From: an uncultured Opitutia bacterium
GTDB lineage: Bacteria; Verrucomicrobiota; Verrucomicrobiia; Opitutales; UBA953
Reading direction: 5' to 3'
DNA length: 64,000 bases
Assembly (NCBI GenBank): GCA_945957395.1
Contig: CAMFKE010000009.1
Location: 62,001-126,000 of the forward strand
Shown here piece by piece: positions 1 through 8,338 of this stretch. The first letter of the stretch is position 1. Each line of letters opens with the position of its first letter. The notes beneath the pieces are model-generated. The model saw only the letters and a program-made list of their open reading frames with translations. It was not told the DNA's origin and did not search any database. The translations under genes were made by a program, and so were the position numbers.

Positions 1-258
1 GAAAAATTCGGCACCGACTACGGCCTGGCCACCACCGGCTTCGCCGGCCCCGACGGCGGCACTCCGGCCGACCCCGTGGGCACCGTCTACATCGGCTACC
101 ATTCACCCGGCGGCCTGTGGGCCTGCCGCGTTCACATCGACGGCGACCGCGCCGCGGTGCGCGAACGCGCCGTGCTCCACGCACTCGACTGGATGCGCCG
201 CAAACTCAAGAAATACGCCGTCGAGGACATCCGCATCGGCGACCTCCACTGCGACTGA
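1..258 (+). CDS. cinA: CinA / PncC-type C-terminal domain protein (5' end missing)
   Basis: The last 85 codons of a gene that begins upstream of the window. The segment TTGFAGPDGGTPADPVGTVY followed by an Ile-Gly strand is the signature of the CinA C-terminal (COG1546) domain. In PncC this domain deamidates nicotinamide mononucleotide to nicotinate mononucleotide in pyridine-nucleotide recycling. The tail, with its Arg-rich helix (RERAVLHALDWMRRKLKK), fits the final helix of the fold. Whether the N-terminal MoaB-like half of full CinA is present cannot be seen. The role as an NMN amidase is inferred from the family. Confidence 0.82.
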   Translation, partial: EKFGTDYGLATTGFAGPDGGTPADPVGTVYIGYHSPGGLWACRVHIDGDRAAVRERAVLHALDWMRRKLKKYAVEDIRIGDLHCD

Positions 259-264
259 GCGACC

Positions 265-406
265 AAAGTAAGAAAGAAAAACGATGAACTAAGAAGTGGC
301 CGAGCCGATGGCTCGGCGCGTGGGTAACCTTTTTCGAATCGATCAATATTCGGACCAACCTCAGGACGGCCTCACTTCGCACATCTTCGTTTTTCGTTCT
401 TACTTT
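265..406. repeat. Imperfect 22-bp inverted repeat in intergenic DNA
   Basis: The arm at 265-286 and the reverse complement of 385-406 agree at 20 of 22 bases, and both are A/T-rich in a GC-rich setting. The 98-base interior holds a further small hairpin at 300-316 (CCGAGCC, 3-base loop, GGCTCGG). The structure fills most of the gap between the cinA end and the acyltransferase gene. It could be a long-range stem in an untranslated RNA, a degenerate small mobile repeat, or chance. No target-site duplication was noticed. Confidence 0.45.
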
Positions 407-486
407 CATTCGGAGTCACTCCCTCCGAAACCCTGCAAAATAACTGACCAAGGAACCGCCGGCTCCGGCCGCGGTAATGATGCACC

Positions 487-1620
487 ATGGAAAACACCGC
501 CCCCGCGTCCCCCGAGCGAATACAGTGGCTGGACACCGTCCGCGTGCTCGCCTGCTTCCTCGTCATCCTCTGCCATTGCACCGACCCGGCCGTACCCGGC
601 GAAGGCGTGAACACCGGCGACACGGCGGGCATGCTCATCATCACCTTCGTGCGCGCCTGCGTGCCGCTGTTCGTGATGATTTCTGGAGCGCTGCTGCTGC
701 CGATGCGCGGCACGCCGGCGGAATTTTTCAAGAAAAGGTTCACCCGCATCCTGTGGCCCTTCGCGATCTGGGGCGTCCTGCTCGCCCTGCTCCCCCTGCC
801 CGGCCCCGCGCCGGCCTGGGCGCCCGGCAACGCGCTCAAGGATCTCGTCGCGTCGGGCGGCCTGCATCCGACGCTCTACAATGTGGTGATGCTGCCGTTC
901 AACTTCACCGACACGAACATCCACTTCTGGTTCCTCTACATCATCATCGGGCTGTACCTGTTCACGCCCGTCATTTCCCCCTGGATACGCCAGGCGTCCG
1001 ACAAGGCGCTCGCGGCGTTCCTCGGCGTGTGGGCGTTCACGCTGTTCCTGCCGTACATCAGCAACTGGCCCGGCCACGCGATTTTCCCGCAGCTTCACGG
1101 CCAGTGCGACTGGAACAAGCACGACATGACGCACTACTTCGGCGGCTACCTCGGCTACTTCGTGCTCGGCCACGCCATGACCCGCATGCGGGCCCTGCGC
1201 CCGTCTCTTGAGCTCGGCGCCGGCGTCGCGCTGTTCCTCGCCGGCTGGGCGCTCACCCACATCGGCTTCATCTCCACGGTGGTGCACCGCGGCGCGCAGA
1301 AGGAACTCGAGTTCTTCATCGAATTCCTCTCGCCCAATGTGGCGATGATGACGATCGGCACATTCATGGCCTGCCGTGCTATCACGCTGCCCGGCTGGCT
1401 CCAAAAGCCGATGGCGCGACTCTCGGCGCTGAGCTTCGGCATCTTCCTCGTGCACTACTGGGTGATCACCTGGGTGCGCGACGGGCTGCTCAAGGAGCAA
1501 CTGCACCAGATGCCCGTCGGCGCCGGCATCGCGCTCACGGCCGTCAGCACGGTCGTCATCAGCACGCTCATCGCCCTCGCCCTGTCCAAGCTGCCCGGGA
1601 AAAAGTGGCTGCTCGGGTAG
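487..1620 (+). CDS. Acyltransferase 3 family integral membrane protein
   Basis: A 377-residue polytopic membrane protein of the acyltransferase-3 (OafA/WecH/YiaH) family. These enzymes transfer acetyl or succinyl groups onto surface glycans or small molecules at the inner membrane. The N-terminus IQWLDTVRVLACFLVILCHC is the typical first helix with the conserved Arg and His (family R/H motif). It is followed by about ten hydrophobic segments and ends in a short cytoplasmic tail (KLPGKKWLLG). The ATG at 487 gives a start right at the family boundary. No sugar-biosynthesis genes flank it, so the acceptor is unknown. A link to the polysaccharide module 20 kb away is only a possibility. Confidence 0.8.
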   Translation: MENTAPASPERIQWLDTVRVLACFLVILCHCTDPAVPGEGVNTGDTAGMLIITFVRACVPLFVMISGALLLPMRGTPAEFFKKRFTRILWPFAIWGVLLALLPLPGPAPAWAPGNALKDLVASGGLHPTLYNVVMLPFNFTDTNIHFWFLYIIIGLYLFTPVISPWIRQASDKALAAFLGVWAFTLFLPYISNWPGHAIFPQLHGQCDWNKHDMTHYFGGYLGYFVLGHAMTRMRALRPSLELGAGVALFLAGWALTHIGFISTVVHRGAQKELEFFIEFLSPNVAMMTIGTFMACRAITLPGWLQKPMARLSALSFGIFLVHYWVITWVRDGLLKEQLHQMPVGAGIALTAVSTVVISTLIALALSKLPGKKWLLG

Positions 1621-1644
1621 CAGACCCGGACCAAGCCTGCCCCC

Positions 1645-1683
1645 AAAAAAGCCAAGGGCCCGCATCGAAAGACGCGGGCCCTT
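1645..1683 (-). terminator. Intrinsic terminator of the minus-strand rRNA methyltransferase gene
   Basis: A perfect 10-bp stem (AAGGGCCCGC / GCGGGCCCTT, 1654-1663 with 1674-1683) is followed, reading the minus strand, by GGC and six T residues. On the plus strand the hairpin has no T tract, so it serves the gene ending at 1723 better than the acyltransferase gene ending at 1620. Confidence 0.8.
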
Positions 1684-1722
1684 GCCGTATCCGGGAATGC
1701 GTGACGCATCACGCCACCGGAG

Positions 1723-2991
1723 TTACTTTTCCAGCACCGCGATGTTCTCGATGTGGCGAGTCTGCGGGAAGAGGTCGAACGGCTGCACCTTCACGAGGCG
1801 GTAGCCGGCGGCCAGCAGGTACTTCAAATCGCGCGCCTGGGTGTCCGGTCCGCACGACACATACACGAGGCGCTTCGGACCGAACGCCACGAGCTGGGCG
1901 AGGAACACCTCGTCGCAGCCCTTGCGGGGCGGGTCGATGATCACGGCGGTCTCCGCCGGCGCGAAGTCGGCCTTCGAGAAGATGTGCTCGGCGCTGTCGG
2001 CCACGAACGCGCAGTTGGCGAGCCCGTTCAGGCGCGCGTTCTCGGTGGCCTTCGCCACGGCGTCGGCGTTCACCTCGATGCCCAGCACCTTCTCGAACCG
2101 CTTCGCGGCGGACAGCGCGAAGAGTCCGGAGCCGCAGTAGGTGTCCACCAGGAACCGGATGCCGGGCGCGGCGGCGTGATCAACCGCGTAGCCCACGAAC
2201 TTTTCGAGAATGAACGGGTTGTTCTGGAAAAAGTCGCCGGCGAGGAAGCGTAGCGTGAGCGGCCCGACCTTCTCGGACACCACCTTCTTGTGGTCGGTCA
2301 CCACGCCCTCGACCGTGTGGCGCAGCAGCAGCGTCGCGCCGTTCTTATACCGCGCGCGCTCGGCCGAGGCCTTGGCGCGCACCCCGGGCAGCGCGGCGTT
2401 GATGGCGTCGGTGGCGATCGGGCAGTGCGGCACATCGACGATCTTGTGCGCGTTGTCCACCTGCAGGAAGCCGATGGGCATGGCGTCCTGCGGCCCGCGC
2501 GGGCGCTGGAAGTGCGGGGTGATCTTGCTGCGGTAGCCCCACTCGCGCGGCGAGCCGACGGCGAGGTCCACAGGGGCGTCCTGGATGCCGCCGATACGCG
2601 CGAGCAGGTCGCCGATTTGCGCGGTTTTGAGGCGAAGCTGCGCCGGGTAGTTGAGGTTCTGGTACTGGCAGCCGCCGCACTTGCCGAACAGCGGGCACTT
2701 GGGCTCCACGCGGTCGGGCGACGGGCGCACGATGCGCACCAGGTCGCCGCGCGAGAAATTGGCGGCGTTGTGCCAGATGCGCGCGACCACGCGCTCGCCC
2801 GGCAGGCAGTGCGGCACCATCACCACCCACCCGTCCACGCGGCCCAGGCCGTCGCCGAGGTTCGTGACCGTGGCGACCTCGACCTCCACCTCCTGGTGGT
2901 AGGCGAACGGCGTCGGGTTGAACTTCTTCGGCACGCGGCGCGCGCCGGCCTCCGGGTGGGCGGTCTCTTCTTGGGCGGTCATTTCCCGCAT
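1723..2991 (-). CDS. rlmD: 23S rRNA (uracil-C5)-methyltransferase, RlmD/TrmA family
   Basis: A SAM-dependent uridine C5-methyltransferase. In order it carries an N-terminal TRAM RNA-binding domain (VATVTNLGDGLGRVDGWVVM), a Cys cluster of the CPLFGKCGGCQYQ type that holds a [4Fe-4S] cluster in RlmD, a Rossmann domain (LVDTYCGSGLF), the motif DPPRKGC, and the catalytic-Cys motif YVSCGPDTQARD near the C-terminus. Homologues modify U1939/U747 of 23S rRNA or U54 of tRNA; which target applies here is not decidable. Possible starts are ATG at 2991 (chosen), 2982 and 3030; the 3030 form adds a short segment unlike the family. Divergent from the SpoU gene at 3132. Confidence 0.85.
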   Translation of the reverse strand: MREMTAQEETAHPEAGARRVPKKFNPTPFAYHQEVEVEVATVTNLGDGLGRVDGWVVMVPHCLPGERVVARIWHNAANFSRGDLVRIVRPSPDRVEPKCPLFGKCGGCQYQNLNYPAQLRLKTAQIGDLLARIGGIQDAPVDLAVGSPREWGYRSKITPHFQRPRGPQDAMPIGFLQVDNAHKIVDVPHCPIATDAINAALPGVRAKASAERARYKNGATLLLRHTVEGVVTDHKKVVSEKVGPLTLRFLAGDFFQNNPFILEKFVGYAVDHAAAPGIRFLVDTYCGSGLFALSAAKRFEKVLGIEVNADAVAKATENARLNGLANCAFVADSAEHIFSKADFAPAETAVIIDPPRKGCDEVFLAQLVAFGPKRLVYVSCGPDTQARDLKYLLAAGYRLVKVQPFDLFPQTRHIENIAVLEK

Positions 2992-3058
2992 GGGATGACG
3001 GGCGAAAAACGGTTTGTCCACGAAATGCACGAAACGGCGCGTACGGCGCCATGCTGCG

Positions 3059-3068
3059 CCCCCCCCCC
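3059..3068. repeat. Homopolymer of ten C residues
   Basis: A run of ten C bases lies in the divergent gap between the RlmD-like gene and the SpoU-like gene, upstream of both plausible start regions. Such tracts can slip in length. No start codon lies in a position where slippage would obviously switch a reading frame, unless the RlmD-like protein starts further upstream than annotated. Confidence 0.6.
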
Positions 3069-3131
3069 TGAAAGCGCCCGAGCAATTTCCGTGTTTTACG
3101 CGGGCGAAAACCTGCCTTTATCGCCGCTCAC

Positions 3132-3956
3132 ATGAAGCCCACCGAAGTCATCCGCAGCCGACAAAACCCGCGCGTGCAGGCGCTTGCGCGACTGCGCGAG
3201 CGCGGCGAACGCGACGCGACCGGCCGGTTCCTCATCGAGGGTACGCGCGAGCTGGAACGCGCGATGAAGGCGGGCGTGAAGCCCGACGCGGTGTATTTCT
3301 GCCCGGGCCTGTACAAGCGGCCCGAGGGCGCGAAAGCCGTGCTGGCCGAAGCCGCCAAGGGCGGAACGGAACTGGTGGAACTGGGCGAGGAGGCCTTTGA
3401 CAAGATCGGCTACCGCGAGGGCGCCGACGGACTCGTGGGCGTGGCGAAAACCTGGACGCCCACCCTGGACAAGCTGCCGGCCGCCAAGGGCGCGCCACTG
3501 TACCTCGTGGTCGAGGCGGTGGAAAAGCCCGGCAACCTCGGCGCGCTCCTGCGCACCGCCGACGCAGCCGGCTGCACGGCCGTGCTGGTGTGCGACCCGG
3601 TCACCGACCTGTTCAACCCCAATGTCATCCGCAGCTCGCAGGGAGCGGCGTTCTCCATGCCCGTGGCCGTGGCCGACAGCGCGACGACCGCAAAGTGGCT
3701 GCGCGAACGCGGCGTGGCCGTGCTCGCCACGACGCCGGCGGGCAAGGACATGCACTGGGCTCCGGATTACCGGAAACCCTCGGCGCTGCTGCTGGGCAGC
3801 GAAAAGGACGGCCTGAGCGACTTCTGGCTCAAGAACGCCGACCGGCTCATCGGCATCCCCCAACTGGGCCAGGCCGATTCGCTCAATGTCGGCATGGCCG
3901 CGGCCATCTGCCTGTTCGAGGCCGTCCGGCAACGGCTGGCCTCCCCGCAAGGGTAG
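3132..3956 (+). CDS. SpoU/TrmH-family RNA 2'-O-methyltransferase
   Basis: A 274-residue SPOUT-class methyltransferase that transfers a methyl group from SAM to a ribose 2'-hydroxyl of rRNA or tRNA. An N-terminal substrate-binding domain (VIRSRQNPRVQALARLRERG, then FLIEGTRELERA) precedes the knotted catalytic domain. The three SpoU motifs are visible: EAVEKPGNLGALLRTADAAG (motif 1), LLLGSEKDGLS (motif 2) and IPQLGQADSLNVGMAAAICL (motif 3). The start at 3132 matches the family N-terminus. The exact target (RlmB-like, TrmH-like or other) is not determined. Confidence 0.88.
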   Translation: MKPTEVIRSRQNPRVQALARLRERGERDATGRFLIEGTRELERAMKAGVKPDAVYFCPGLYKRPEGAKAVLAEAAKGGTELVELGEEAFDKIGYREGADGLVGVAKTWTPTLDKLPAAKGAPLYLVVEAVEKPGNLGALLRTADAAGCTAVLVCDPVTDLFNPNVIRSSQGAAFSMPVAVADSATTAKWLRERGVAVLATTPAGKDMHWAPDYRKPSALLLGSEKDGLSDFWLKNADRLIGIPQLGQADSLNVGMAAAICLFEAVRQRLASPQG

Positions 3957-4097
3957 CCCCGGTGCGCTTTTTGACCAAAGCCGTCCCTTGCTCCCTCCAA
4001 GAACACGCGGACGATTCCTCAAAAAAAATGCGCCGCCCATAAACGGACGGAGGCCGCCCTCTACGCTATAGGCATATCACGCACAACTCCCACACCG

Positions 4098-5597
4098 ATG
4101 AAACTCCCGCCCGCCCTGACCGCCCTCGTCCTCGCCTGCGCCCTCGCCCCCTTCGCCGCCGCCGACACCGACGGCGCCAAGAAGGAGACGACCGTGGAGT
4201 TCCCCTTCGACGCCAAGCCGCTTGAGCGGGTCAACACCGGCGGACGCGTCGTCAGCTACGCCGACATGCTCGACAAGGTCACACCGGCCGTGGTCAGCAT
4301 CAACACCGCCCAAGTCGTCCAGCAGATGCCTCGCGGACGCAACGACATGGACGAACTGCTCCGCCGATTCTGGGGACTCCCCTCCGCAGGAAACGGCGAC
4401 GACGACGACACGCCCCAGTCGCGCAACGGGCGCCCCGTCGAGCGCAAGATCCCGCTCGGCCTGGGTTCCGGCACCATCGTGCACGCCGACGGCTACATCC
4501 TCACCAACCGCCATGTGATCAGCAAACCCGACGGCTCCGTCGCCGACGAGATCACCGTGAAACTCCAGGACAAGCGCGAGTTCACCGCCAAGGTCGTCGG
4601 GGCCGACCCCAAGACCGACATCGCCGTCATCAAGATCGAGGGCAAAAACCTGCCCGTGGCCCGCATGACCGGCAGCGATTCGCTGCGCGTGGGCGACGTG
4701 GTCTTCGCCGTGGGCAACCCCATGGGCGTGGGCATGACCGTCACCTCCGGCATCGTCTCCGCCGTGGGCCGCAGCGACCTGGGCATCCTCGGACGCCAGG
4801 GCGGCATTGAAAACTTCATCCAGACCGACGCCTCCATCAACCCGGGCAACTCCGGCGGCCCCCTGGTGGACGCCGAGGGTCGCCTCGTGGGGGTCAACAC
4901 CGCCATCGTCTCGCGCACCGGCGGCAACATCGGCATCGGTTTCGCCGTGCCCTCCGTCATCGCCCGCGATGTCATCGCCTCGCTGGCCAACACCGGCAAG
5001 GTCTCCCGCGGCTACTTCGGCCTGTCCGCCCAGGACATCGACCGCGACACGGCCGAGGCGCTCAACCTGAGCAACCAAAAGGGAGCCCTCGTGAACAACG
5101 TGGCCGAGGACTCGCCCGCCGCCAAGGCCGGCCTGCGCGACGGCGACATCATCACGCGCATCGACGGACGCGAAGTCGACTCCTGGAACGCCCTGCGTCC
5201 GGCCATCGCCCAGCTCAAGCCCGGGGCCGAAGCCAAGGTCGAGGTGCTGCGTGACGGGAAGAAGGAAACGATCGTCGTGAAGGTGGGCGACCGCGAATCG
5301 GCCGAGCTGGTGGCCGTCGAAAACATGCCGCTTCCCGGCGTGCAGGCGACCGCGCTCAAGCAGGAACACCGCCGCCGCTTCGGCATCCCCGACAACATCT
5401 CCGGCGTGCTCGTCACCGAGGTCCAGCCCGACTCGCCGCTGGCGGGACGGCTCGCCGCCGGCGTGGTCATCCTGAATGTCAACCGCGAGCCGATCAAGGA
5501 ACCGAAGGACATCCAAAGGAAGCTCAAGAAGGGCCGGCCGAACGCCATGCAGCTGTACTACAACGGCGGATACAGCTACCTCGTCGTACGCCCCTGA
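4098..5597 (+). CDS. HtrA/DegP-type periplasmic serine protease
   Basis: A 499-residue Do-like protease, secreted by an N-terminal signal peptide (about residues 1-21, cleavage near AAA). The trypsin-fold domain carries the triad His139 (TNRHV), Asp174 (KTDIAVI) and Ser252 (NPGNSGGPLV). Two PDZ domains follow, with GALVNNVAEDSPAAKAGLRD in PDZ1 and GVLVTEVQPDSPLAG in PDZ2. Homologues degrade or refold damaged envelope proteins. An acidic linker (GDDDDT, about residues 100-104) before the protease domain occupies the place of the LA loop. A short A-rich stretch and a TATAGG hexamer (4067-4072) upstream may mark the promoter. It stands alone and is followed by a terminator. Confidence 0.93.
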   Translation: MKLPPALTALVLACALAPFAAADTDGAKKETTVEFPFDAKPLERVNTGGRVVSYADMLDKVTPAVVSINTAQVVQQMPRGRNDMDELLRRFWGLPSAGNGDDDDTPQSRNGRPVERKIPLGLGSGTIVHADGYILTNRHVISKPDGSVADEITVKLQDKREFTAKVVGADPKTDIAVIKIEGKNLPVARMTGSDSLRVGDVVFAVGNPMGVGMTVTSGIVSAVGRSDLGILGRQGGIENFIQTDASINPGNSGGPLVDAEGRLVGVNTAIVSRTGGNIGIGFAVPSVIARDVIASLANTGKVSRGYFGLSAQDIDRDTAEALNLSNQKGALVNNVAEDSPAAKAGLRDGDIITRIDGREVDSWNALRPAIAQLKPGAEAKVEVLRDGKKETIVVKVGDRESAELVAVENMPLPGVQATALKQEHRRRFGIPDNISGVLVTEVQPDSPLAGRLAAGVVILNVNREPIKEPKDIQRKLKKGRPNAMQLYYNGGYSYLVVRP

Positions 5598-5642
5598 ACC
5601 GACGCCTCCGGCGCACGAATCTCCGCGTTCACAACGGGCCGC

Positions 5643-5681
5643 GCGCCCCGCATCGGGAAACCGGGCGGGGCGCAGCCTTTT
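5643..5681 (+). terminator. Probable terminator after the HtrA gene
   Basis: A 9-bp stem GCGCCCCGC / GCGGGGCGC (5643-5651 with 5665-5673) is followed by AGCCTTTTAAAA. The T tract is short, so this is a moderate call. Confidence 0.55.
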
Positions 5682-5740
5682 AAAACAGCCTTCTCACCCC
5701 GCCTGAAACCTGAAACCTGCGGACCGACACCTTTCCGCCC

Positions 5741-6496
5741 ATGGCCGCCTTCGTCCTCATCCGCCTGCTGCGCCGAGGCCCCTTCACCCCGGGCCTGGCC
5801 GCCGCGCTCGCCACAGGCGTGGCGCTACATGTGGCCGGAATGGCGCTGATAGGATTCACTTGGCGGCTCCCCGCACCGCCGCCCGAGCCCGGCATCTTCG
5901 TGCGCGCCGAACGCGGAGACTCGGTCATGAACGAGCAGGCCGCCCTGCTGGACCAAAGCCCGTACTTCCTGCCCACCGCACTGAATTACGCCTCCGAGAT
6001 CACTCACCCGGACCTCTCCGCCGGCGACGCTCCGCCGCTCCCCGAGCCCGCCCGCCCCAGAGATGAACTTCCCGGCGCCCAGCTTCTTCGCACGCCGCGA
6101 CACGCCTCGCTTCGCACCCCGGCCTCCGCCACGCCCGAGCAGCGACTGCCGACCTCCGCCGGCGACACCTTCCTCGCCTTCGGAAGATCCCCCGCCGACA
6201 CAGGAGCGCTGAAGCCCTCCGCTCCTCGCGCCGTGCTGCGCGACGAGGCCACCGGCAAAATACTTGCGGAAGCGCCCCTCACCGCGCCCCCGGCGAAGGA
6301 GCTCCCCGCCCCCGCCACCCTGCTCCGCCCCGCCGTATTTTTCGTCGCCAGCGACGACTACGGCGTGACCGCACCGGTGCTGCGTGAAAGCTGCGGCGAC
6401 GACGCTCACGACACGCGCCTGGCGAAGTCGCTGGTTGAACTGATGGCCCAAAACCCGCCTCCCGCGGGGCGGCTTATCGTCACCGTCTCCCCTTAA
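5741..6496 (+). CDS. Proline-rich single-pass membrane protein, function unknown
   Basis: A 251-residue protein I do not recognise. A short basic N-terminus (LIRLLRRG) leads into one transmembrane helix (about residues 17-40). A long Pro/Ala-rich, probably extended region follows (about 42-190). The C-terminal part contains FFVASDDYGVTAPVLRESCG and a helix LAKSLVELMAQN. Topology is probably N-in with the bulk in the periplasm, as in TonB- or TolA-like spanners, but no TonB C-terminal domain is recognisable. It ends just before the tRNA-Thr/tuf promoter and follows the HtrA gene at 144 bases. Codon use is ordinary for the genome. Confidence 0.7.
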   Translation: MAAFVLIRLLRRGPFTPGLAAALATGVALHVAGMALIGFTWRLPAPPPEPGIFVRAERGDSVMNEQAALLDQSPYFLPTALNYASEITHPDLSAGDAPPLPEPARPRDELPGAQLLRTPRHASLRTPASATPEQRLPTSAGDTFLAFGRSPADTGALKPSAPRAVLRDEATGKILAEAPLTAPPAKELPAPATLLRPAVFFVASDDYGVTAPVLRESCGDDAHDTRLAKSLVELMAQNPPPAGRLIVTVSP

Positions 6497-6528
6497 GCCT
6501 CATCGGCGAAAAAATTTCAAAATCTCGC

Positions 6529-6557
6529 TTGACGACGGGACCGCGATTTCCAGTTTG
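6529..6557 (+). promoter_or_regulatory. Predicted promoter of tRNA-Thr / tuf
   Basis: TTGACG (6529-6534), a 17-base spacer, then AGTTTG (6552-6557), preceded by an A/T-rich tract (AAAAAATTTCAAAATC) suited to an UP element and followed by a GC-rich discriminator (CGGGCC) of the type seen at stringently controlled promoters. Predicted start is near 6564, about 47 bases before the tRNA. The -10 is far from the E. coli consensus, but the block recurs almost unchanged at 9489-9517. Confidence 0.55.
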
Positions 6558-6610
6558 CGGGCCTCTCTTCGGAAACGATTCAAAACTTCCGAAGTTCTTG
6601 ATGGTTCTTC

Positions 6611-6686
<76 letters not shown>

Positions 6687-6731
6687 TCAAAAAACTTTCC
6701 AAAACAAACAAAAACAAAACCACCCCCAACC

Positions 6732-7922
6732 ATGGCCAAGGAACAGTTCGTTCGTACCAAGCCGCACGTGAACGTCGGCACCATCGGTCACATCGACCAC
6801 GGCAAAACCACCACCACCGCCTCGATCCTCGCCGTCCAGGCCTCCAAGGGTCTCGCCGTGGTGAAGTCGTACAAGGACATCGCCAAGGGTGGTACCGTCC
6901 GTGACGAAACCAAGACCGTCACCATCGCCGCCTCGCACGTGGAATACGAGTCCGACAAGCGTCACTACGCCCACGTCGACTGCCCCGGCCACGCCGACTT
7001 CGTCAAGAACATGATCACCGGTGCCGCTCAGATGGACGGCGCCATCCTCGTGGTCTCCGCCGCTGACGGACCCATGCCCCAGACCAAGGAGCACATCCTC
7101 CTCGCCAAGCAGGTCGGCGTGCCGAAGGTTCTCGTGTGGCTCAACAAGGTCGACCTCCTCGACGACCCGGATCTCCTCGAGCTCGTGGAAATGGAAATCC
7201 GCGACCTCCTCAACAAGTACGGCTACGATGGCGACAACGCTCCCATCATCCGTGGCTCCGCCACCGCCGCCATGGCGCTCAAGCCCGAAGGTATCGAAGC
7301 CATCACCAAGCTGATGGAAGCCCTCGACACCTACATCCCCGAGCCCGTCCGCGAGCTCGACAAGCCCTTCATGATGTCCGTTGAAGACGTCTTCACCATC
7401 ACCGGCCGCGGCACCGTGGCTACCGGCCGTATCGAACGCGGCATGGTGAAGGTCGGCGAAGAAGTCGAAGTCGTCGGCCTCGGCGACACCATCAAGACCA
7501 CCGTGACTGGCGTCGAAATGTTCCGCAAGGAAATGACCCAGGGCCAGGCCGGTGACAACGTCGGTCTCCTCCTCCGCGGCGTCGACAAGAACCAGATCCA
7601 GCGCGGCCACGTGCTCGCCAAGACCGGTTCCATCAAGCCCCACACCAAGGGCGAAGCCGAAATCTACGTCCTCACCAAGGAAGAAGGCGGCCGTCACACT
7701 CCGTTCTTCACCAACTACCGTCCCCAGTTCTTCTTCGGCACCGCCGACGTGACCGGCGTCTGCTTCCTGCCCGCCGGCCGCGAAATGGTGATGCCCGGTG
7801 ACAACCTCACCATCACCATCGAACTCGGCAAGCCCATCGCCATGGAAGCCGGCCAGAAGTTCGCCATCCGTGAAGGCGGTCGCACCATCGGTGCCGGCCG
7901 TATCACGAAGGTGATCGCCTAA
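6732..7922 (+). CDS. tuf: Elongation factor Tu
   Basis: A 396-residue GTPase that delivers aminoacyl-tRNA to the ribosome. The start at 6732 gives [21 protein letters not shown]-domain motifs are GHIDHGKTT (P-loop), DCPGHADFV (G3), NKVD (G4) and GSA (G5); domains 2 and 3 follow in the usual order ([13 protein letters not shown], then [14 protein letters not shown]-type strands). Codon use is strongly biased, as for a highly expressed gene. The leader is A/C-rich with no Shine-Dalgarno. This is the only tuf in the window, because the str operon lacks one. Confidence 0.98.
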   Translation: MAKEQFVRTKPHVNVGTIGHIDHGKTTTTASILAVQASKGLAVVKSYKDIAKGGTVRDETKTVTIAASHVEYESDKRHYAHVDCPGHADFVKNMITGAAQMDGAILVVSAADGPMPQTKEHILLAKQVGVPKVLVWLNKVDLLDDPDLLELVEMEIRDLLNKYGYDGDNAPIIRGSATAAMALKPEGIEAITKLMEALDTYIPEPVRELDKPFMMSVEDVFTITGRGTVATGRIERGMVKVGEEVEVVGLGDTIKTTVTGVEMFRKEMTQGQAGDNVGLLLRGVDKNQIQRGHVLAKTGSIKPHTKGEAEIYVLTKEEGGRHTPFFTNYRPQFFFGTADVTGVCFLPAGREMVMPGDNLTITIELGKPIAMEAGQKFAIREGGRTIGAGRITKVIA

Positions 7923-7961
7923 GCACGGACGCCTCGAGGCCAACCCTCGCGCGTTCCGATA

Positions 7962-7999
7962 ATGCCGGGGGCCGTACCATTCGGCTCCCGGCATTTTCA
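7962..7999 (+). terminator. Terminator or attenuator after tuf
   Basis: A 14-bp stem (7962-7975 with 7983-7996, one G·T pair) with a 7-base loop is followed by TTTTC. Because tRNA-Trp, secE and nusG follow at once with no clear promoter, partial read-through is likely. Confidence 0.65.
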
Positions 8000-8026
8000 A
8001 TCTCCCCGTCGCAAGACACCTTTTAC

Positions 8027-8101
8027 AGGGGTGTAGTTTCAATGGTAAAACAGCGGTCTCCAAAACCGCCTTTACAGGTTCGAATCCTGTCGCCCCTGCC
8101 A
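8027..8101 (+). tRNA. tRNA-Trp (anticodon CCA)
   Basis: Acceptor AGGGGTG pairs with CGCCCCT. The anticodon arm GCGGT-CTCCAAA-ACCGC gives CCA. The T-arm contains GGTTCGAATCC, the discriminator is G8098, and CCA is encoded (8099-8101). It lies between tuf and secE, as in many bacteria. Confidence 0.97.
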
Positions 8102-8108
8102 TTCTTTC

Positions 8109-8321
8109 ATGACCAACCTTCCCGGAAAAGTCCGACAGCTTTGGAACGAAACCGTTTCTGAAGTCTGGACGAAGTCCACCTGGCCCACCCCCAAGGAATT
8201 GGCCGAATCCACGCTCGTCGTGATCGTCGCCATCGCTCTCCTTGGGGCCTTCGTCTTTGTCGCCGACTTTTCCCTGCACGGTCTGGTCCAGTTCTGCTCC
8301 GACCTCGTCGCCCGTCTCTAA
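8109..8321 (+). CDS. secE: Preprotein translocase subunit SecE
   Basis: A 70-residue single-helix form of SecE, the clamp subunit of the SecYEG channel. The amphipathic segment with EVWTKSTWPTPKEL matches the conserved family motif (W-P-T/S-x-x-E), and one transmembrane helix follows (about residues 36-58). It starts 7 bases after tRNA-Trp and is followed by nusG at 17 bases. Its partner SecY is encoded at 47634. Confidence 0.95.
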   Translation: MTNLPGKVRQLWNETVSEVWTKSTWPTPKELAESTLVVIVAIALLGAFVFVADFSLHGLVQFCSDLVARL

Positions 8322-8338
8322 GAACGGGCCTTTTCGCC

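Noticed and set aside
300-316. Hairpin CCGAGCC-GAT-GGCTCGG as the terminator of the cinA gene
   Set aside because: No T tract follows; kept only as part of the inverted-repeat region.
6552-6557. AGTTTG read as a Bacteroidota-type -7 box (TAnnTTTG)
   Set aside because: The TA of that consensus is absent at both sites, and a normal -35 at 17 bases fits a standard σ70 layout better.
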